DNA from: Mycoplasmoidaceae bacterium
GTDB lineage: Bacteria; Bacillota_I; Bacilli_A; Mycoplasmatales; Mycoplasmoidaceae
NCBI GenBank assembly: GCA_024427265.1
Contig: JAKSVP010000004.1
Span: 1 to 53,742, forward strand
Length of the DNA: 53,742 nt
Direction: 5' to 3'
Shown in pieces: positions 11,644-20,198 of this stretch. Position 1 is the stretch's first letter, and every line of letters begins with the position of its first letter. A program made the translations under genes and the position numbers. Below the pieces are notes generated by a model, which worked only from the letters and a program-made list of their open reading frames with translations, ran no database searches and was not told the origin of the DNA.

Positions 11644-12341
11644 TGGGAAAAGATGTAATAATTGCTTGTGACTTTCCAAATAAGATAGAAGCGCTAAACT
11701 TTCTAGATCTATTTATAAAAGAAAAACCTTTTGTAAAAATAGGAATGGAATTGTTCTATAGTGCTGGTCCAAGCTTCTTAAAAGAATTAAAAAGAAGAGG
11801 ACATAAAATCTTCTTAGATTTAAAGCTTTATGATATTCCAAACACTATTAGAAGATGTTCAAAAGTGTTATCTTATCAATATGTTGATATGTTTAGTATT
11901 CATGCTAGTGGAACTAAAGCAATGATGCAAGCTGCTATGGAAGGTGCCACTAGAGAAGATGGCAAGCATCCTTTAGTTATTGCCATTACACAATTAACAT
12001 CAACTGATCAACAAAGTATGGAAAGTGATATCTTAATCCATGAACCAATTGATAAAGTTGTTATGCATTATGCTAAGTTAGCTAAAGCAAGCAAACTAAA
12101 CGGTGTTGTTTGTTCAGCTATGGAAGCACAAAAAGTGCACAAAGTTTGTGGAAAGAAATTCTTAACTGTAACACCAGGTATCCGTTTTGATATGAAAAAC
12201 AAAGGAGACCAAAAACGTGTTATGACACCTGCTCAAGCTAAAAAAGCTGGATCTGACTACATAGTAGTAGGTAGACCTATTACACAAGCAAAAGATCCTG
12301 TAGCTGTATATAAGAAATGTGTTAAAGCATTTGTAGGATAG
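11643..12341 (+). CDS. pyrF: Orotidine 5'-phosphate decarboxylase
   Basis: 232 residues, full length. It removes CO2 from OMP to give UMP, the last step of the pathway. IACDFPNK starts the barrel, the catalytic Asp/Lys network is in FLDLKLYDIPNT, and VTPGIRF and the final VVGRPIT phosphate gripper are present. Its ATG overlaps the pyrD stop (TAATG). Confidence 0.95.
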
Positions 12342-12351
12342 GAGAATAATT

Positions 12352-12990
12352 ATGGATAGAAGAGAATTAATTGCAAAAGACTTATTACAAATTAAAGCAG
12401 TATTTTTAAGTCCTAATCAACCATTTACATGAGCAAGTGGAATCAAGAGTCCAATTTACTGTGATAACAGATTAACATTATCTGACGTAAAGGTAAGAGG
12501 AGATATTGAAACTAATTTAGCTGAAATGATTAGAGAAGAATACCCTAATGTAGAAATTGTTGTTGGAACATCAACAGCAGGTATTCCTCATGCAGCTATT
12601 GTTGGACACTTACTACAAATCCCTATGGGATATTGCAGATCTAGTACAAAAGATCATGGTAGAAAAAATAGAATTGAAGGTAAAGTACCAAGAGGTTCTA
12701 AAGTAGTGGTAATTGAAGACCTTGTTTCTACAGGTGGATCATGTATTGATGTAGCTGAACACTTAAGATCTTGTGGAATTGAAGTGTTGGGTATTGCATC
12801 AATCTTCACATATGGTATGAAAAAGAGTGTAGATGCATTCACTCAAGCAAGATTAAAAAATGTATCATTGACAAACTTCGATACTATCATTGATATTGCT
12901 GCAAAAGAAGGATATATAAAGGAAGAAGATAAAAAGAAACTTATCGCTTTCAGAAATAATCCTCAAGATGAAAGTTGAATTAAAGGGTAA
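12352..12990 (+). CDS. pyrE: Orotate phosphoribosyltransferase
   Basis: 212 residues. It joins orotate and PRPP to form OMP. The PRPP-binding motif [13 protein letters not shown] and the TSTAGIPHA loop are clear. The start has an AGGAG site (TAGGAGAATAATT) just before it. TGA codons at 12430 (FTWASG, a family-conserved Trp) and 12976 are read through; the stop is TAA at 12988. It ends two bases before pyrB. Confidence 0.94.
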
Positions 12991-12992
12991 TT

Positions 12993-14105
12993 ATGAGAAG
13001 TTTAATAGATATTAAAGACTTAACAACTGAAGAAATAGATAACTTAATTAAAAGAGCACTAGACATTATCGATCACAAAGAACAATATGCTCATGTTTGT
13101 GATGGCAAGAAAATAGCTACATTATTCTATGAACCATCAACAAGAACAAGATTAAGTTTCACATCTGCTATGCTAGAACTTGGTGGAACTGTAATTGGTT
13201 TCAGCGATGCTTCATCTTCAAGTGTTGCTAAAGGTGAAAGTGTTGCAGATACCTGCAAAACAGTAAGTAACTTCGCAGACATTATTGCAATGAGACATCC
13301 AAAGGACGGTTCAGCACTATCTGGGTCATTTGCAACAGACATTCCTCTAATTAATGCTGGTGATGGTGTTCACTGTCACCCAACACAAACATTAACAGAC
13401 CTTTTAACTATTTACCGTGAAAAAGGCAGATTAGACAATTTAACTATTGGTATGTGTGGTGACCTTAAGTATGGAAGAACCGTTCACTCGCTAACAATGG
13501 CAATGTCAAGATATAAAAACATTAAATTAGTTTTAATCTCTCCAGATGAATTAAGAATGCCATCTCATGTTATACATGACATAATTAAGAAACATAAGAT
13601 GCCATATAAAGAAGTTAAAACTTTAGAAGGTAACCTAAAAGATCTAGATGTTCTTTATATGACAAGAATTCAAAGAGAAAGATTCTTTGATCCTAAAGAA
13701 TATGAAAGATTAAAAGATAGTTATGTTCTAACTGTTGAAAAATTAAAAGAAGCAAAGAAAGATATGTCTATTCTACACCCATTACCAAGAGTTAATGAAA
13801 TTGAAACTGCTGTAGATAAAGATCCAAGAGCTGCATACTTCAGACAAACACTTAATGGTAAGTACATAAGAATGGCACTTATCTTACAATTACTAGAATG
13901 AGCTAAACAAAAAGCTAAACGTGATTACTACTATGATGGTACTAAAGCTAGATATGATTTAGTATGTAAAAACCCTAGATGTATTTCAAGTATCGAACAA
14001 GGTCATAAACATATCTTTGTACCAACAAATAAAAAAGGTATATGAAAATGTGTCTACTGTGAAATGGAAGTAGATTTAAGAAAGAAAAAGAAAAAAAGAG
14101 CATAA
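12993..14105 (+). CDS. pyrB: Aspartate carbamoyltransferase with fused PyrI-like zinc domain
   Basis: 370 residues. Residues 1-302 are a complete catalytic chain with the carbamoyl-phosphate loop [21 protein letters not shown] and [10 protein letters not shown]. After TGA-Trp303 comes a 68-residue extension with Cys325-x4-Cys330-x22-Cys353-x2-Cys356 (CKNPRCIS...KCVYCE). This matches the zinc domain of the regulatory chain PyrI (C-x4-C-x23-C-x2-C in E. coli). The nucleotide-binding allosteric domain of PyrI is absent. In E. coli the zinc domain contacts the catalytic chain, so here it may stabilise assembly. Last gene of the pyr operon; no pyrI, carA or carB is seen. Confidence 0.95.
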
Positions 14106-14117
14106 GCTCTTTTTTTA
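14091..14117. terminator. Bidirectional terminator, pyrB / lipoprotein pair
   Basis: AAAAAAAGAGC and GCTCTTTTTTT flank ATAA. It overlaps the last codons of pyrB and the stop of the convergent lipoprotein gene. The same block reappears at 16064-16092 as part of the duplicated pyrB end. Confidence 0.85.
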
Positions 14118-14900
14118 TTCTTCTATATATTTAACATCAGATAGGTAGTAAGCTTGCGGGTCTTGTTGTCCAAGAATAAATATTTCGATTGCGCAACAAG
14201 TGTCAACATATTCATAAAGACTAAAATTATTGGTGTCTATATCAAAATGTAACGGTCCAATATAAGGGATGTCATAAGACACTGCTTTTTTAATAAATTT
14301 TTGTGACACTGTTGGATTCATATCAAAGGATACTGTTCAATGATATCGTAAATATGCTTTTAATATCGCTATTCAATTAGCATCAATCTCTAATAAATTA
14401 AAATATACACCTTGGTGCAGGCACATTCATTTATTTTGCTTGTCATTGAAGAAAACATATTGTTTTCAATTTGTACATTCAACAGTGTATTCATAATTAA
14501 GCCCATCGTTTATACCAACAATATTTACATGAAGTTTAAAAGAAATGCTGTGTGTTTTTGTGTTCACTTGTCCTATATATACATCAATTTGTCCAGTGAA
14601 ATTACCTTGTGGTGGTATTAGACCACCACCTGTTGTATGTGTCATTTGATAAATTATGTTATCTGCTAATATGTTTTTGTGTTTAGCAAAAGCATTAAAT
14701 AAGTCGTCAGCAGCTTGTTTGGATGTTGCTTCTTTTAATGTTGATTTGTCGTGTGGTATAAAGTCTTTTGCAGGGTAAAGTTGATCAAAAACATATGTAA
14801 ATTTTTCATAATGGTCACTACAAGATGTTAAAGTAATAATTGGTGCAGAGACTACTAGAGCAGAAGATAATAGCGGAATTGCTTTAATAAATTTTTTCAT
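14115..14900 (-). CDS. Lipoprotein of unknown function, paralogue of its upstream neighbour
   Basis: 261 residues with several TGA-Trp codons. The signal peptide MKKFIKAIPLLSSALVVSAPIITLTSC ends in a lipobox with Cys27. The mature part starts with a segment (HYEKFTYVFDQ...AKDF) also found in the gene just upstream (KYEDFKYVFDD...AKDFEP); both also share ILAD.I.Y, IDV/IDVYIG and VN.K...FK blocks. I do not recognise the family. An in-frame ATG 21 bases earlier (14921) is possible, but AGGAG at 14912-14908 and the 4-base gap after the upstream stop favour 14900. Second gene of a two-lipoprotein operon. Confidence 0.8.
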
Positions 14901-14904
14901 GTCC

Positions 14905-15675
14905 TTACTCCTGAATTTCAATATCTTTTAAATAATTAATTTTATTAAATGAATGTCCAAACAAACAAAGGTTTGTATACAATAAATTTTTTATTATTAA
15001 CCCTGATTCGGACCCGATTTCCAACTCTACATCATCATGTCAATCTGTAAATAATTGTGATGCATTCATATAAAGTTTTCAATCATTAACATATCTTAGG
15101 TATGAATTATATATGTTATTTCTAGTAGGGTCTCCTATATCATACGGTCTTGCCATCATTGTATATACAGGCGCAAAGCATCAATAAGCGTCATTAGATT
15201 CAGGTTCGTGTCATCAGTAAATAGAAAAAGGTACATTATAGAAATCCACTGTTGCCTTGTAGTTTTCCTCACCTACAGTTAAATTTAAACTATATTTAAA
15301 GGTACATCTACTATTTTTATAATTAACACTACCAATTGATACATCGATTGTTCCTTGGGCTTGCGTAAACAGATCAGCACCTGCTTGATCTTCATAGTAA
15401 AAGAAGTCATTAATAATACCATAAACAATTGTGTCGGCAAGTATTTGTTTGTTTTCATTTACATTTTTAAGAAAAGTAGTTGTTACTTCATCTGCATGTA
15501 ATTTTACATGTCCCAATGAATCTTTAGGTTCGAAGTCTTTTGCTTTATGTGTGTCGTCAAACACATACTTAAAATCTTCATACTTATCTGTTTTACAACT
15601 TGTTGTTACAAATGGAACGGTTGTTAAAGGAACCGCTGCAGCAACAACAGGTAATATTTTGAATAATTTTTTCAT
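14905..15675 (-). CDS. Lipoprotein of unknown function, first gene of the pair
   Basis: 256 residues; lipoprotein signal MKKLFKILPVVAAAVPLTTV...TTSC with Cys27. TGA-Trp codons at 15214, 15211 and further downstream join the visible pieces into one frame that ends at TAA 14907-14905, inside the ribosome-binding region of the next gene. The N-terminal half is clearly paralogous to that gene. A (TA)7-containing promoter and a 20-base palindrome lie upstream. Function unknown; surface location inferred from the lipobox. Confidence 0.8.
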
Positions 15676-15698
15676 GTTGTTTCTCTCTCTTTAATTAA

Positions 15699-15718
15699 TT
15701 ACATTTTTAAAAATGTAA
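15699..15718. repeat. 20-base perfect palindrome in the lipoprotein leader
   Basis: TTACATTTTT-AAAAATGTAA lies between the -10 box (15731-15726) and the start codon (15675) of the minus-strand lipoprotein operon, at about +8 to +27 of the predicted transcript. It may be an operator or an mRNA hairpin. Confidence 0.5.
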
Positions 15719-15725
15719 CGTGAAA

Positions 15726-15754
15726 ATTATATATATATATATAGAAAAAGGTTC
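15726..15754 (-). promoter_or_regulatory. Promoter of the lipoprotein pair with a (TA)7 spacer tract
   Basis: On the minus strand TTGAAC (15754-15749), a 17-base spacer and TATAAT (15731-15726) form a good promoter. The 3' part of the spacer and the -10 box lie in a (TA)7 run at 15728-15741, so a change in repeat number would alter promoter geometry. Confidence 0.6.
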
Positions 15755-15782
15755 AACAACTTGGTCTTAGCAATATAAAAAA

Positions 15783-15806
15783 TAAAAAGAGGTAAAACCT
15801 CTTTTA
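15783..15806. terminator. Stem-loop terminator at the duplication edge
   Basis: AAAAGAGG and CCTCTTTT flank TAAAA. It sits next to the truncated GuaC-like gene end and has no intact gene to serve. Confidence 0.6.
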
Positions 15807-15990
15807 ATTATCTATTATAAGAGTTTTGTGCTTCAGTTGTCATTAAACGATATTCATCACAAATTCTTTAACATCTTTTAATGTACGACATTCTGTATAA
15901 CTCATTGCAGATGTGATGTAAGCTATAAAGTTTTCCGTTCATCCTTCAATAGTATATGAAATAGGTATTTCTTTTACTACGCCTTCAGAT
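15803..15990 (-). pseudogene. Duplicated 3' end of the GuaB/GuaC-like gene
   Basis: This stretch repeats, at about 90 percent identity by eye, the last 180 bases of the intact gene at 16595-17710 (compare 16591-16776). It contains a two-base insertion near 15858 (ATTCATCACAAATT against ATTCATCAAATT) that breaks the frame, plus scattered substitutions. It stops abruptly at about 15990, where sequence copied from the end of pyrB begins. It is a relic, not a gene. Confidence 0.85.
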
Positions 15991-16079
15991 TTGTGCCAAC
16001 AAATAAAAAGGGTATCTGAAAATGTGTCTACTGTGAAATGGAAGTAGATTTAAGAAAGAAAAAGAAAAAAAGAGCATAA
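15991..16079 (+). pseudogene. Duplicated 3' end of pyrB
   Basis: Bases 15991-16090 copy 14017-14116, the zinc-domain end of pyrB plus its terminator, with about three substitutions. The reading frame to TAA 16077-16079 is kept but has no start. It joins directly to the GuaC-like relic on its left. Confidence 0.85.
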
Positions 16080-16092
16080 GCTCTTTTTTTTA
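16064..16092. terminator. Copied pyrB terminator
   Basis: The same GAGC-ATAA-GCTC stem with A and T runs as at 14091-14117; it now ends just before the promoter of the lipoprotein gene at 16111. Confidence 0.6.
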
Positions 16093-16098
16093 ATAACC

Positions 16099-16104
16099 TA
16101 TAAT
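16099..16104 (+). promoter_or_regulatory. -10 box, predicted leaderless lipoprotein mRNA
   Basis: TATAAT is followed by six bases (AAATAT) and the ATG at 16111. No Shine-Dalgarno. Confidence 0.6.
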
Positions 16105-16110
16105 AAATAT

Positions 16111-16569
16111 ATGAAAAAGTTATTATTAATTCCAACATTATTAGCTACAACAACACCAGTAATGGTTTTGTCTTCTTGTGGCGCAAAACACATTAATATT
16201 GATGAAAAACTAGGAGACAATTGTTTCAATTCAAAATATTTTAACATTAAGAAAGGTAAAACATACACCTTCCATGTTGATTTAACTAAATTTGATTGTA
16301 GGCCTGGTGACTGATCATTCTCTCTTAGAACAATAGATCCAATCAGTGGTGAAGACGTTCATTTTGGTAAATATGAAATTGTTGAAATAAAAATGGGCAA
16401 ATATACTCTCAAAAAATATTCAGATGAATCGTTTGATGATGATCTTACATATAAGTGAATATATGAACAAATTACTTGTTGATGCTCTAAAAAAGTTGAT
16501 ACTGCTGATGTAACAATCAAATCTAATAAATCAACAGACAATGTTATAGCAATTTGACAAGATACATAA
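16111..16569 (+). CDS. Small lipoprotein with a beta-rich domain
   Basis: 152 residues. The signal peptide MKKLLLIPTLLATTTPVMVLSSC has its lipobox Cys at 23. The mature part contains GKTYTFHVDLTKFDC, which resembles the opening of the domains at 8075 (YSFVIDLSKYEKD) and 43598 (YKFCIDLTNAPE). TGA codons at 16312, 16456, 16480 and 16555 are Trp. No named family recognised. It sits between two copies of the GuaC-like gene end and is transcribed against the intact one; a shared terminator lies between them. Confidence 0.75.
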
Positions 16570-16593
16570 AAAAGAGCATAAGCTCTTTTTTTA
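16567..16593. terminator. Bidirectional terminator between lipoprotein and GuaC-like gene
   Basis: AAAAAAGAGC and GCTCTTTTTT around ATAA; it includes the TAA of the plus-strand lipoprotein and lies just after the minus-strand stop at 16595. Confidence 0.8.
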
Positions 16594-16594
16594 A

Positions 16595-17710
16595 TTATCT
16601 GTTATAAGAATTTTGTGCTTCTGTTGTCATTAAACGGTATTCATCAAATTCTTTAACATCTTTTAATGTTCTACATTCTGTATAACTCATTGCAGATGTG
16701 AAGTAAGCTATAAAGTTTTCTGTTCATCCTTCAATAGTATATGAAATAGGTATTTCTTTTACCACACCTTCAGATGTCTTAAATAAACAGTTTTGAATAC
16801 AATTAGCTGTAGCAATTTCTTTTTGAGCTTTCTTTGTGCTCATTCCATAGAAGACTTTCTTGTAATCAAATAAGTCTGGTCTAAATAAGAAATTATCGTG
16901 TTTATCAATATTGTGTCAGTTTTTCTTACGATCTTCGTCAGTTTTTAATTTAGATCATCTTTCACCCGGAGCTTCTCATGTTTGACTAAAGATTCTTCCA
17001 CACATTACATAGTCAGCACCTAGGAATAAAGCTTTGATGATGTAATCATAATTCTTCATGCCACCATCAGCAACAATCATTGCTGGTTTAGGTGATTTGT
17101 TTAATAGGTAAGATTGCATCATTTGTTTTTGAATCTTCTTACATCCTAAGATTAAACTTCCCATTGGATAGAAGATTCCTGTATTAGATGCAGTTAAGCA
17201 ACCAGACCCACCACCAATACCTACTCTAATGTAATCAGCACCAGCTTCAGATAAGTATCTGAATGTAACTGGATTGGCAATATTACCACACATAATAACA
17301 ATCTTATTCTTGTAAATTGTTCTAAGGTTTCTAATTGTGTCTTGCATTGACTTCATATGTCCATTAGCAATATCAATTAAAATACCAAATTTTTTAAGCT
17401 TCTTTAATTTAGCAGCATTCTTTACAAAATAATTGTTAGCTTCAGATAAACTGATGGCAACCATATATTTTGTCATTAGTTTTAATCTTTTTTGAAAACT
17501 AATATTTCTAGGAATAATAACATTAATCTTGTTCTTTGTATATATTTCTGCAGATTCTTCATCCACTACCGAACTCATTGGTGCAGTAAATAATGGAAGC
17601 ATCTTACCTATATATGGATTGCATTCAGAACGAGAATTAATAGTGGTAAATGGTTTAGGATAAATTGCTACTTCTCTTATCCCAAACAATTTAGTATCTT
17701 TGTAGCTCAT
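16595..17710 (-). CDS. IMP dehydrogenase / GMP reductase family protein (GuaC-like)
   Basis: 371 residues, one barrel domain, no CBS pair. Family signs: FTTINSRSECNPYIGK near the N-terminus (SRSEC is typical of GMP reductase), FTAPMSSVV, LIDIANGHMKSM, IMCGNIANP, and the active-site loop VGIGGGSGCLTASNTGIFYPMGS with the catalytic Cys. ADGGMKNYDYIIKALFLGADYVMCGRIF follows as in the whole superfamily. Absence of CBS domains and the SRSEC/YP features favour GMP to IMP reduction over IMP dehydrogenation, but the loop is unusual and the reaction cannot be settled here. AAGGAG precedes the ATG. The C-terminal end is duplicated at 15803-15990. Confidence 0.85.
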
Positions 17711-17767
17711 TTATATTCTCCTTAAAGTGGTTGTTTCCCAACACTCACTTATTATACATAAAGACAA

Positions 17768-17795
17768 ATAAAAAAGGTAATGTATATTACCTTTT
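17768..17795 (-). terminator. Terminator after the acyltransferase gene
   Basis: AAAAGGTAA and TTACCTTTT flank TGTATA; it overlaps the stop of the minus-strand acyltransferase gene and precedes the promoter region of the GuaC-like gene. Confidence 0.7.
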
Positions 17796-18921
17796 AAATA
17801 CTATTTAATTTTTTACACTTAATTAATAGTTTATCTTTAACTATTTTATGTAGTGCTCCTAGGCCAAAGCCCATACCAATTCCAGCAGACATACAAACAA
17901 TGAAGTGAACAACTCATCAGCTTGGGAAGTCTAATAGACCACCATTACCTAATGCACCATTTAATACACCATCATTCTTATTAATAACTGCCATGAATCC
18001 AACAATTACATATTGACCAGTATAAGCATATAGTGATCATTTAGAGATGCCATTACATATTTTATTAGGTAATGTTATCTTTCTTGCTAATGCTCCAATA
18101 TTAGTTAATACTATATAGAAGAAGACAAAGTACATACCTACTACCATAAAGTCTCAAACTGTACATGGTGCTGCATATGTAAATCAGTAAGAAGTAAATG
18201 CTGCAGCAAAACCAATAACTGTTAGTGCAATCCTTATTCCCATAGGAATATATTTATCTTTAAACTTTAGATAACAAGTGTGCATGAATGCACCAAATAG
18301 CATTCCACCTGTTGATCTAAAGAATGAAGTAAAGAATCCATAGATACCTAATTTTCAGAATGGATCTCCACCTTGAACGTTGTAGTTAACTTGTCCATTC
18401 ATGAAATACAAAGCAACAAACATTCCAAATGCTAAGATAACACCAATAATAGATACTTTATCTTTCCATTTCTTTAATAGTGGATATAAAACCAAACCAC
18501 TTAAGAACATGAATCACATGAATCATGTTGGCGCCAATACATATAGCATTGGTCAGAAGTCTGGTTTCATATACATAATACAAACCACACATGAAGGAAT
18601 GAAAGCTAATAAAACCGCAATTAATAATGCTGGAACATAGTTCCATAACTTTCTAAAAATATACGGACCTGTTTTTGGTGCATCCGATTTGTACGCCGTT
18701 TTTGCAAGGAAGAAGCCAGAAATCATATAGAATGCTTCACACGCTAAATACCCCCCCATGCATTGACCATTTATTGGTGGCTGCGTCGCATCTGCCATCA
18801 ATATCGCATTTCCAGAGTGAAGAGCAAGTATGGTCAATGTCAGAAAAATTCTGATTATGTCGATTGTTGCTAATCTCTTTTGTTCTTTTGGAGAACTAGT
18901 TGTAACAAATGATTTTTCCAT
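17794..18921 (-). CDS. Acyltransferase 3 family membrane protein
   Basis: 375 residues with about ten hydrophobic segments. The N-terminal signature of the family is visible: ATIDIIRIFLTLTILALHSG with the catalytic-type His, then YLACEAFYMISGFFLAK and YIFRKLWNYVPALLIAV. Members move acyl groups, often acetyl, onto cell-surface sugars, lipids or other acceptors across the membrane. A mollicute has no peptidoglycan, so a glycolipid, polysaccharide or lipoprotein glycan is a more likely acceptor (inference). TGA-Trp codons are frequent. It is divergent from the CofE-like gene, sharing a promoter region with an inverted repeat. Confidence 0.85.
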
Positions 18922-18926
18922 AAAAA

Positions 18927-18969
18927 TATATTGTTTTCATTATATTAAAACAATATATAAATGTATAAT
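18927..18969. promoter_or_regulatory. Divergent promoters around an 11-base inverted repeat
   Basis: Arms TATATTGTTTT (18927-18937) and AAAACAATATA (18947-18957) flank a nine-base loop. The minus-strand TATAAT of the acyltransferase (18944-18939) lies in the loop. The plus-strand TATAAT of the CofE-like gene is at 18964-18969, preceded by TG. A dimeric regulator bound here would affect both genes. Confidence 0.5.
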
Positions 18970-18993
18970 TTATCACGTTATAGGAGTTTATAA

Positions 18994-20175
18994 ATGAAAG
19001 ATTTTGGAGTTATATCTAGAGGACTAGTTATGCCTCTAGTTCAAGAAGGCGATGACCTTGCTAAGATTGTTTCAGATAAAGTAATTTGTTTGCATATGAA
19101 AGGTGCAATTACTTTGCAACCTAAAGATGTTTTAGCAATAACTGAATCAGTTGTTGCAAGAACACAAGGAAACTATGCAAAACTATCTGATATTAGTGAT
19201 TGTGTATTTAATAAGTTCAAAGATCAAGAAATTGGTATTTGTTTTCCAATCCTATCTAGAAATAGATTTGTTAACTTATTAAAAGGATTAACTAAACACG
19301 CAAAGAAAGTTTATTTACAACTATCTTTCCCTGCTGATGAAGTAGGTAACCACTTTATTACAGAACAACAACTATTTGATAAACGTATTGGTATGGATGA
19401 TTCGTTCACTGAAAGTGAATTTAGAAAAATATTCCCAAACATTAAACATAAATTTACTGGCATTGACTACATTGACTTATATAAAAGTGCTGTTGGCAAA
19501 AAATGTCAAATCATTTTAAGTAACAACCCTTGTGAATTATTAAAATACACAAAAAATATCATTGCTGCTAACATTCATGATCGTTTCATAACTAAAGCAA
19601 TGATCTTAAAGAAGAACCCCAAAGCTAGAGTTATGTTATTAAGTGATATCTTAACTAAATCAAACAAGGGTTCAGGCTTTAATAAGGATTATGGAATCTT
19701 AGGATCTAACTTCTCTACAGACAATAAGATTAAATTGTTCCCAAGAAATTGTTTTGAAGTTGCTAAAAAGGTTCAATCTCTTATATATAAGGGTACAAAA
19801 GTTAAGATTGAAGTTATGGTCTATGGAGATGGGGCATTCAAAGATCCTGTTGGTAAGATCTGAGAATTAGCTGATCCGGTAGTTTCTCCAGGATATACAA
19901 GTGGTTTAGTTGGTACACCAAATGAACTAAAATTAAAAATGTATATTGATAATGCTAAGAACCAAAAAGATAAAGCTAAGTTATTAAAAGAAGTAACTGG
20001 TAATATCAAAAATAAAGGAAAGAACTTAGTTGGTACTAAAACCGCTCTAGGAACTACTCCAAGACAATTAACAGACTTACTTGGTAGCTTGTCTGATCTA
20101 ACAAGTGGATCTGGTGATAAAGGAACTCCAGTAGTATTAATCCAAAACTACTTCAAAAACTATACAGATAAATAA
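18994..20175 (+). CDS. CofE-like (coenzyme F420-0:L-glutamate ligase family) protein
   Basis: 393 residues, one TGA-Trp at 19861. Family signs are ITESVVARTQGNY, ILSRNRFVNLL, an internal IGMDDSFTESEFRK block, and near the end YGDGAFKDPVGKIWELADPVVSPGY. The founding enzyme CofE adds gamma-glutamate to F420-0, but long homologues of this type are annotated in Firmicutes that do not make F420, so the true substrate here is unknown. A good GGAG site precedes the ATG. The gene is monocistronic with its own promoter and terminator. Confidence 0.8.
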
Positions 20176-20198
20176 AAAAGAGGCTTATGCCTTTTTTT
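20174..20198. terminator. Bidirectional terminator, CofE-like gene / lyase gene
   Basis: AAAAGAGGC and GCCTTTTTT flank TTAT between two convergent genes, overlapping the stop of the minus-strand lyase. Confidence 0.8.

Noticed and set aside
14466..14621. Plus-strand open frame in the 14115-14900 lipoprotein region
   Set aside because: Shadow of the minus-strand lipoprotein; the minus frame has a signal peptide, lipobox, ribosome site and a paralogue.
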